Origin: Nitrospirillum sp034653355 | GTDB lineage: Bacteria; Pseudomonadota; Alphaproteobacteria; Azospirillales; Azospirillaceae | Reading direction: 5' to 3' | DNA: 64,000 nucleotides | NCBI RefSeq assembly: GCF_034653355.1 | Contig: NZ_JAYEER010000002.1 | Span: 496,001-560,000, forward strand | Shown here: one piece after another, positions 58,858 to 64,000 of the stretch | Layout: each line of letters begins with the position of its first letter | How positions within the stretch are numbered: position 1 is the first letter of the stretch | Program-made: the position numbers and the translations under genes | The notes under the pieces: generated by a model | What the model saw: the letters and a program-made list of their open reading frames with translations, nothing else | Told to the model about the DNA's origin: nothing | Databases searched by the model: none

Positions 58858-59343
58858 TTAGGCGCTCAGTGCCTCACGCTCACAAGTCGTGGGCAGCTGC
58901 GATGCGGGCGGCGTCAGGGTCAGGCGGTTGTGCCCTAGGGCGAAGGCCAGGGCCCGCGCCGTCATCGCCAAGGCGGGGCGGTCCTCGTCCGTGGCCAGCC
59001 AGCGCAGTTGGGCGTCGAATTGCGCCTCCTTGCCGTTCTGGGCGGCCGCGACCAAGTGCAGCACTTGCCGCTCGTCCCCCGTCAGGCTGGGGCAACCGGG
59101 ATGCCCAATGGACAGTTCCCGCCGGCAGGTGTGAATCAGGGCCAGCAGGAACGTGTGCAGGGTGGCCAGCACCTCGCGCCCATCCTCGCCACAGGTGTCG
59201 GCGAACTCCCGCCCCACCAGGGGGCCATAGTCCTTGCCCTTGACCATGCGGCGCAGGGCCCACACCAGCAAATGCTCGCCGGGCCCGAACTCCGGTGTGT
59301 GATCCATCGTTCCGGCAATGGCATCCATCAACGACATCGTCAT
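58858..59343 (-). CDS. Hypothetical protein, helical
   Basis: 161 residues from ATG 59343 (an ATG/other start up to 59397 is possible). MTMSLMDAIAGTMDHTPEFG, LLVWALRRMVKGKDYGPLVG, HTCRRELSIGHPGCPSLTGDER. Mostly alpha-helical with an aliphatic core, four Cys, no signal peptide and no membrane segment. Composition matches the host genes, not the island. It ends directly at the IS66 remnant, so its C-terminus could have been altered by insertion. No family recognised. Confidence 0.6.
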   Translation of the reverse strand: MTMSLMDAIAGTMDHTPEFGPGEHLLVWALRRMVKGKDYGPLVGREFADTCGEDGREVLATLHTFLLALIHTCRRELSIGHPGCPSLTGDERQVLHLVAAAQNGKEAQFDAQLRWLATDEDRPALAMTARALAFALGHNRLTLTPPASQLPTTCEREALSA

Positions 59344-59668
59344 GTCCCCCGGCGGCTTCCGCCCCGTCGCGGACGGGGCCAAGCACCGTAGATGCAAATC
59401 ATTCTCAAACCATAACGCATGTACGGACCAATGGCAAAGGGCGCTGTCACAGGCTCGCGACTAAACCCGTCAACGGTTCCGCCAATCAGGCACACTATAC
59501 CCGCCCGCGGCTCGCCGCCACCACGCGAACCGGCCCAAAGCCACGAACGCCCCCAATCACCAGGGGCGGGCCATGGCAGACAAGCACCCAAGGGGCGTCC
59601 TATGCTGGCGGCAACCCCCCTCAGGAAATTGGGGCTCGCCCCCAGAACGGCAAGAGGACCTTGGCAGA

Positions 59669-60640
59669 ATGGCGTCCCACTTCGATATCGACCTACTCAT
59701 GCCCGCCCCCATGATGCCCTTCGTGATGGAGCGGTTGGACCAAGCCTTCCGCGTGCACAAGCTGTGGCTGGCGGCGGATGGGGATGCCCTGCTGGCGGAG
59801 GTGTCCTCCCGCATCCGCGCCATCGCCGCCGGCGGCGGGGCGGCCGTCACCGCCGACCTGATGAGGCGTTTGCCCCGGTTGGAATGTGTCGCGGGCTTCG
59901 GTGTGGGCTACGACAGCATCGACGTCCAATGGGCGGGGGCCCATGGCATCACGGTCACCAATACACCGGACGTGCTGACGGAGGAGGTGGCGGATACGGC
60001 GTTGGCCCTGACCCTGATGGCCGTCCGGCGGTTGCCCCAGGCGGAACGCTATTTGCGCGCGGGTAACTGGCTGGAGAGGCCCTTCGCCCTGACACCCACG
60101 CTACGCGGCCGCACGGCGGGCATCCTGGGTCTGGGCCGCATCGGCAAGGCCATCGCCCGGCGCCTGGCCGCTTGCGGCGTGCCCGTGCACTATCATGGTC
60201 GCCACCGGCAGGAGGATGTGGATCTGCCCTATCACGCCACCCCCGTCGATCTGGCCAGGGCCGTGGACGTGCTGGTGGTGGTGACCCCGGGCGGGGTGGA
60301 GACGCGGGGCATGGTGGACGCGGCGGTGTTGAAGGCCCTGGGCCCCAACGGCGTTCTCATCAACATCGCCCGCGGCACGGTGGTGGACGAGGATGCGCTG
60401 ATCGCGGCCTTGCGGGACGGCACCATCCTAGGTGCCGGCCTGGACGTGTTCGCGCACGAGCCCCAGGTGCCCCAGGCGCTGTTGGACCTCGACAACGCGG
60501 TGCTGCTGCCACACGTCGGATCCGCCACCACCTACACCCGCCAGGCGATGGGCCAGTTGGTGGTGGACAATCTGGTGGCCTGGGCCCAGGGTCGGCCAGT
60601 GCTGACGCCTGTGCCGGAAACGCCTATTAAGGTCGCCTGA
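59669..60640 (+). CDS. D-2-hydroxyacid dehydrogenase (glyoxylate/hydroxypyruvate reductase-like)
   Basis: 323 residues. NAD(P)-binding GILGLGRIGKAIARRLAACG, preceded by EEVADTALALTLMAVRRL, and the catalytic triad Arg in INIARGTVVDEDALIAAL, Glu in DVFAHEPQVPQALL, His in VLLPHVGSATTYTRQAM. GRHRQEDVDL after beta-2 (Arg-His rather than Asp) suggests NADP(H). ATG 59669 begins the family-like part; the same frame is open back to 59573. Exact substrate unknown. It converges on corA with a 3-bp gap. Confidence 0.87.
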   Translation: MASHFDIDLLMPAPMMPFVMERLDQAFRVHKLWLAADGDALLAEVSSRIRAIAAGGGAAVTADLMRRLPRLECVAGFGVGYDSIDVQWAGAHGITVTNTPDVLTEEVADTALALTLMAVRRLPQAERYLRAGNWLERPFALTPTLRGRTAGILGLGRIGKAIARRLAACGVPVHYHGRHRQEDVDLPYHATPVDLARAVDVLVVVTPGGVETRGMVDAAVLKALGPNGVLINIARGTVVDEDALIAALRDGTILGAGLDVFAHEPQVPQALLDLDNAVLLPHVGSATTYTRQAMGQLVVDNLVAWAQGRPVLTPVPETPIKVA

Positions 60641-60643
60641 TCC

Positions 60644-61621
60644 TCACAGCCAGCCACGGCGGCGGAAGTACCAATAGGGCAGGATGGCGGAGACGACCAT
60701 CAGGCACAGCGCGCCGGGGTAGCCGAAGACGAGGTCCAGTTCCGGCATGTGCTTGAAATTCATGCCGTAGATGGAGGCGATCAGCGTCGGCGGCAGGAAG
60801 ATGACGGCCGCCACGCTGAAGATCTTGATGATGGCGTTCTGCTGGATGTTGATCAGGCCCAGGGTTGAATCCAACAGGAATTGCGTCGTCTGCGCCAGGT
60901 ACAGGTTGTAGTCCAGCAAGGATTGGATGTCGCCGTTCAGCGTGTTCAGGATCAGCTTGATTTCCGGGGCGATGGGCGTGGCCTTCTCCGCCGCCTTGAG
61001 GAAAGAGACGGTACGGGCCAAGCTGTGCAGGCTTTCCCGCACGCGCGACGCCAGGTCGCCGCTGCGGCCGATACGCTTCAGGGCGTTCTGCAGGTCGGCG
61101 TCGATGATGCTGGGCGATTGTTCCCCGCCCTGGCTGAAGACGGAGCGTGACAGAGTGTCCAGCCCGTCCTTCACCTCTTCCAATACGTCCGCGACGCGGC
61201 CGACGATGGCGGTCAGGATGCCCAGCAGAATGGCCTCGGGGTCGGTGGGCACGTTGGTGCCCTGGTCCACCCGGGCGGCGAAGGTGCGGAAGGGGGTGCT
61301 GTCCAGATACCGCACCGTCACCAGGTGCCGCGGCGTCAGGATGAAGGTGGCGTCGGCCAGCGCGGGTCCCAATGGGGCCTGGCGGGTCAGCACCCGTACG
61401 GTCATGACCAGGGCGTCGCCGGATTTGTACACTTGGGCGCTGGTCTCGATCTCCCGCATCTCTTCCCGGGTGGGAATCTCCACCCCCAGCGCCGCCTCGA
61501 CCGCCGTCTCCTCCTCCTTGGTGGGGGCGATCATGTCGATCCAGAGGTCGTCGGTAACGCAATCGGCACCTGGAGCCCGCCGCTTCAGGGCGCCATCCTC
61601 CAGCCGGTACAGGGTGAGCAT
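60644..61621 (-). CDS. corA: CorA-family divalent metal ion transporter
   Basis: 325 residues. The GMN signature is in LIASIYGMNFKHMPELDLVF between two C-terminal membrane helices (FSVAAVIFLPPTLIASIYGM and ALCLMVVSAILPYWYF), with a basic C-terminus RRRGWL. The long N-terminal domain is helical (LLDYNLYLAQTTQFLLDSTL, INIQQNAIIKIFSV). Takes up Mg2+ (possibly Co2+ or Ni2+). It stands alone. Confidence 0.92.
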   Translation of the reverse strand: MLTLYRLEDGALKRRAPGADCVTDDLWIDMIAPTKEEETAVEAALGVEIPTREEMREIETSAQVYKSGDALVMTVRVLTRQAPLGPALADATFILTPRHLVTVRYLDSTPFRTFAARVDQGTNVPTDPEAILLGILTAIVGRVADVLEEVKDGLDTLSRSVFSQGGEQSPSIIDADLQNALKRIGRSGDLASRVRESLHSLARTVSFLKAAEKATPIAPEIKLILNTLNGDIQSLLDYNLYLAQTTQFLLDSTLGLINIQQNAIIKIFSVAAVIFLPPTLIASIYGMNFKHMPELDLVFGYPGALCLMVVSAILPYWYFRRRGWL

Positions 61622-61655
61622 GCGATCGTCTTTCCGGTCGTCACAGGCATATCGG

Positions 61656-62657
61656 TTATGGACTGCCGCCTTGCGCCTTGGGGCTGGCGATCAGCCGCGC
61701 GGTGGTCCATTCGCTCTCTAGCGTAATGTCGCCCCAGATGTGCTGGCCATTGTAATAGTGTCCGACGCGCCAGTTTTCCGGTCGCCGGTCCATGCCGGCC
61801 GGCGCCTCCGCGATGAGTTTCAGGAGACGGGGCAGGATGTCGACCCGCACGTCGCGACGTTCGCCGGATTTCAGGAACGGCTGTCCCAACAGGGGCAGGA
61901 AATCATCCACGCCGAAAGGGTCCTTGATGAAGAAATAATCGGTTCTCGGCTTGGTCACCATGTCATTGCAGAAGCGCTGACGGTCTTCGGGCTGGGGGCC
62001 GCAGATCATGCCCAGCGCCAATTGATAGAAAAGCGTCTGATGCGACGTCGGGTTGTTCAGGACGACGGAAATCAGTGGCCCGCCCTGACTGACCGCGCAG
62101 CCCTTGGTCGTCTTCAGGTTCCCATACTTGATACGAACGTCGGTATCGCTGAACAAATGATCCAGGTCGGTCAGGGCGTACTTGCCATCGGCCATCATGC
62201 CGATCGACTCGTGGGGTGGCTTCACCTTGTCGTTGGGGCTGGCGAACAGGTCGGATTCACGCGGCTGTCCATCCGGTCCCTGACATGGCAGGACCGTGCC
62301 GTCCTGGGTCAACTTGTACGTGGCGTAGGTGGCCCCCTTCACCTGGGTGACGGTCACCGACGCTTCCCTGGCGGTTGAGGAAAACACCGTCTTGGTGCCC
62401 GAGGTCTGGCGTGTGAAGGGGGAAAGGTCGCCGCCTGGAATATTCCAGGCGACGAAATTCCAGGTGGCCCCTGGCACGGTGGAGGCGTAGGCGGCGGGGC
62501 CCTGTGGTGCGGGCGGGTCGGGCGACTCGCGCAGGCTGAAGTCCCAGTGTGGGGCCAGCAGGTCCACATCCTTCGCCTGGGCGATATGGGCTCCGCCCAG
62601 GGCCAACCCTGCCAACAAGGCGCCCGTCACCAAGGGAAGAGCGTGGGCTTGGATCAT
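61656..62657 (-). CDS. Secreted protein of unknown function
   Basis: 333 residues. Signal peptide MIQAHALPLVTGALLAGLAL GGAHIAQA-KD. The mature protein has repeated aromatic/Gly/Pro segments (APHWDFSLRESPDPPAP, WNFVAWNIPGGDLSPFTRQ, YNGQHIWGDITLESEW) and four Cys (in LPCQGPDG, KGCAVSQGG, MICGPQPE, RFCNDMV), so two disulfides are possible. No domain recognised. ATG 62657 starts the signal peptide; the frame upstream to 62777 is not family-like. Confidence 0.65.
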   Translation of the reverse strand: MIQAHALPLVTGALLAGLALGGAHIAQAKDVDLLAPHWDFSLRESPDPPAPQGPAAYASTVPGATWNFVAWNIPGGDLSPFTRQTSGTKTVFSSTAREASVTVTQVKGATYATYKLTQDGTVLPCQGPDGQPRESDLFASPNDKVKPPHESIGMMADGKYALTDLDHLFSDTDVRIKYGNLKTTKGCAVSQGGPLISVVLNNPTSHQTLFYQLALGMICGPQPEDRQRFCNDMVTKPRTDYFFIKDPFGVDDFLPLLGQPFLKSGERRDVRVDILPRLLKLIAEAPAGMDRRPENWRVGHYYNGQHIWGDITLESEWTTARLIASPKAQGGSP

Positions 62658-62949
62658 GGTCTTGGTCCTTTTGCCGTTCAGGTCCACAAAAATGGGGCGG
62701 ATATATCCGGCCGGTGCGGCGCGCGAGAAAGAAAAAGGGCGATCCGCTTGTTCGGCAAGCGCGGCGGCTTGTCCCACCGGCCCGGCTTCTTCCCTGATCT
62801 CGCCGCGTCGAGCCCTTCACCGCCCTGCGACGGAACCGGGCCTGCGTCCGCGTTCCCGACCGCATCAACGAATAGCGGCACCGCCACCATGATCGCGCGG
62901 GCACCGTTCCAGCCGGTTTCCCGCCAAGGACTGGTGACCAGCCCCGGGC

Positions 62950-64000
62950 CTATACCTTCGTCAGCGCCCGGATCTTCCGCCCCAATTCGTCCAGGTCGAA
63001 GGGCTTGGCGATATAGTCCATGCCATCGCCCACAAAGGCGGAGCGCTGGCTGGCGCCCTCGGCGTAGCCGGTGGCGAACAGGACCTTGAGGCCGGGCCGC
63101 AGGCGCCGAGCCTCATGCGCCAGCGCGCGCCCGTTCATGCCGGGCAGGCCGACATCGGTCAACAGCAGGTCAATGGTCCCGGTCCCTTCCAGGTGGGGCA
63201 GGGCGTCGGCCGCGGTTTCGGCCTCGATGACGCCGTAGCCGTGCTCTTCCAGGATGTCGACGACGACCATGCGCACCACCAGTTCGTCCTCCACCACCAG
63301 CACGGTGCCCCGTCCCTTGGGCGGGGCTTCCGGTGGGGCCGGTTTGGGCGCCTCCGCGGTCGCTTGGGCGCTACGGTCGCGGGGCATGTAAAGGCAGATG
63401 GTGGTCCCCTGGCCCGGAGTGGAGGCGAGCGTGACATGCCCTCCCACCTGGCGGGCGAAGCCATAGATCATGGAGAGTCCCAGGCCCGTGCCATGGCCGA
63501 TGGGCTTGGTGGTGAAGAAGGGGTCGAACGCCTTCTCAAGCACCTCCGGGGGCATGCCGATGCCGGTGTCCGTGACACAAGTCAGGACGTAGTCGCCGGG
63601 CTGCAGGTCGGCGGACGCCCGCTCGTCCCCTTCGCCGATGGTGACGTTGCTGGTCTGGATGGTCAGTCGCCCGCCCGCCGTCATCGCGTCGCGGGCGTTG
63701 ATGGCCAGGTTCAGGACGGCGCTCTCGAACTGGTTGGCGTCCGTGATGGCCGGCCACACCTCGGGCGCCAGGGAGATCCGCAGGTCGATGCCCTGGCCCA
63801 GGGTCCGGCGCAGCAGGTCGTCCAGCGAGCTTACCAGCTGGTTGATGTCGGCGGACTTCAGATCCAGCGTCTGGCGGCGGGCGAAGGCCAGCAGCCGGTG
63901 GGTCAGGCCGGCCGCCCGGTGCGCCGAGGACAGGATGTTGTCGACATAGCGGCCGATGCTGTCGAAGCGCGCGTCGCGCACCCGCTTCTGGATCAGGTCG
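62950..64000 (-). CDS. Hybrid sensor histidine kinase/response regulator (5' end outside window)
   Basis: The frame is open to the edge; the visible 350 codons are the C-terminus. They cover the end of the dimerisation domain (SSAHRAAGLTHRLLAFARRQ), a HATPase_c domain (N box NLAINARDAMTAGG, G1 VTDTGIGMPPEVLEKAFDPF, FTTKPIGHGTGLGLSMIYGF) and a receiver domain (VLVVEDELVVRMVVVDILEE, phospho-acceptor Asp in DLLLTDVGLPGMNG, Lys in YIAKPFDLDELG). The phosphorylated His and the sensor lie upstream, outside the window. Confidence 0.92.
   Translation of the reverse strand, partial: DLIQKRVRDARFDSIGRYVDNILSSAHRAAGLTHRLLAFARRQTLDLKSADINQLVSSLDDLLRRTLGQGIDLRISLAPEVWPAITDANQFESAVLNLAINARDAMTAGGRLTIQTSNVTIGEGDERASADLQPGDYVLTCVTDTGIGMPPEVLEKAFDPFFTTKPIGHGTGLGLSMIYGFARQVGGHVTLASTPGQGTTICLYMPRDRSAQATAEAPKPAPPEAPPKGRGTVLVVEDELVVRMVVVDILEEHGYGVIEAETAADALPHLEGTGTIDLLLTDVGLPGMNGRALAHEARRLRPGLKVLFATGYAEGASQRSAFVGDGMDYIAKPFDLDELGRKIRALTKV

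Overview
The window is GC-rich DNA from a Gram-negative alphaproteobacterium. TonB-dependent receptors, an oxygen-dependent (CobG/CobN) cobalamin pathway, PixA/AidA proteins and FkbM-type surface-glycan genes suggest Rhodospirillales/Azospirillaceae. A sucrose-using genus such as Nitrospirillum would fit, but the genus is a guess. No rRNA, tRNA or CRISPR array was seen.

Layout. 1-2.9 kb: 5' part of a TonB-dependent receptor. 3.2-12.6 kb: a sucrose locus resembling the Xanthomonas sux carbohydrate-utilisation locus, with an outer-membrane receptor, GH13 amylosucrase/sucrose hydrolase, SSS-type inner-membrane transporter, LacI repressor and two fructokinase genes about 99% identical that bracket the locus as direct repeats. 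Two LacI-type operators lie in the divergent control region. 12.6-26 kb: mixed genes, including a host-attachment-family protein, a flavodoxin-like reductase coupled to a secreted chorismate mutase with a frameshifted signal peptide, NudK, a RES-Xre toxin-antitoxin pair, a serine beta-lactamase-like hydrolase, two PixA/AidA paralogs (one frameshifted), catalase, an SDR with a TetR regulator, a LysR regulator, FolB, threonine aldolase and an atypical histidine phosphatase.

26-44.5 kb: cobalt and vitamin B12. One cobalamin riboswitch precedes cbtB-cbtA. A second precedes a long minus-strand operon cobW-N-G-H-I-J...L-E-M...A-B, whose genes mostly overlap by ATGA or nearly abut. Two genes, cobK and cbiD, are inverted inside this operon, and cbiD shares its start tetranucleotide with cobA. 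CbiD probably stands in for CobF, which is not seen. A second RES-Xre module sits between the cobalt transporter and cobB.

45-58.3 kb: a surface-polysaccharide island of lower GC. It has an FkbM methyltransferase with a long coiled coil, GT2 and GT4 glycosyltransferases, then rfbF-rfbG, a 3,5-epimerase-like gene, a reductase, a UDP-galactopyranose-mutase-like flavoprotein and another glycosyltransferase. No rfbH-like C3 dehydratase is present, so the likely product is a CDP-6-deoxyhexose rather than a dideoxy sugar. Two reading frames here look interrupted by single-base indels. 58.3-58.86 kb holds IS630 and IS66 remnants. 58.86-64 kb: a gene of unknown function, a 2-hydroxyacid dehydrogenase, CorA, a secreted unknown protein and the end of a hybrid histidine kinase.

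Four coding frames are each broken by one base in or near short homopolymers. Either the assembly has residual indels or several accessory genes are decaying.
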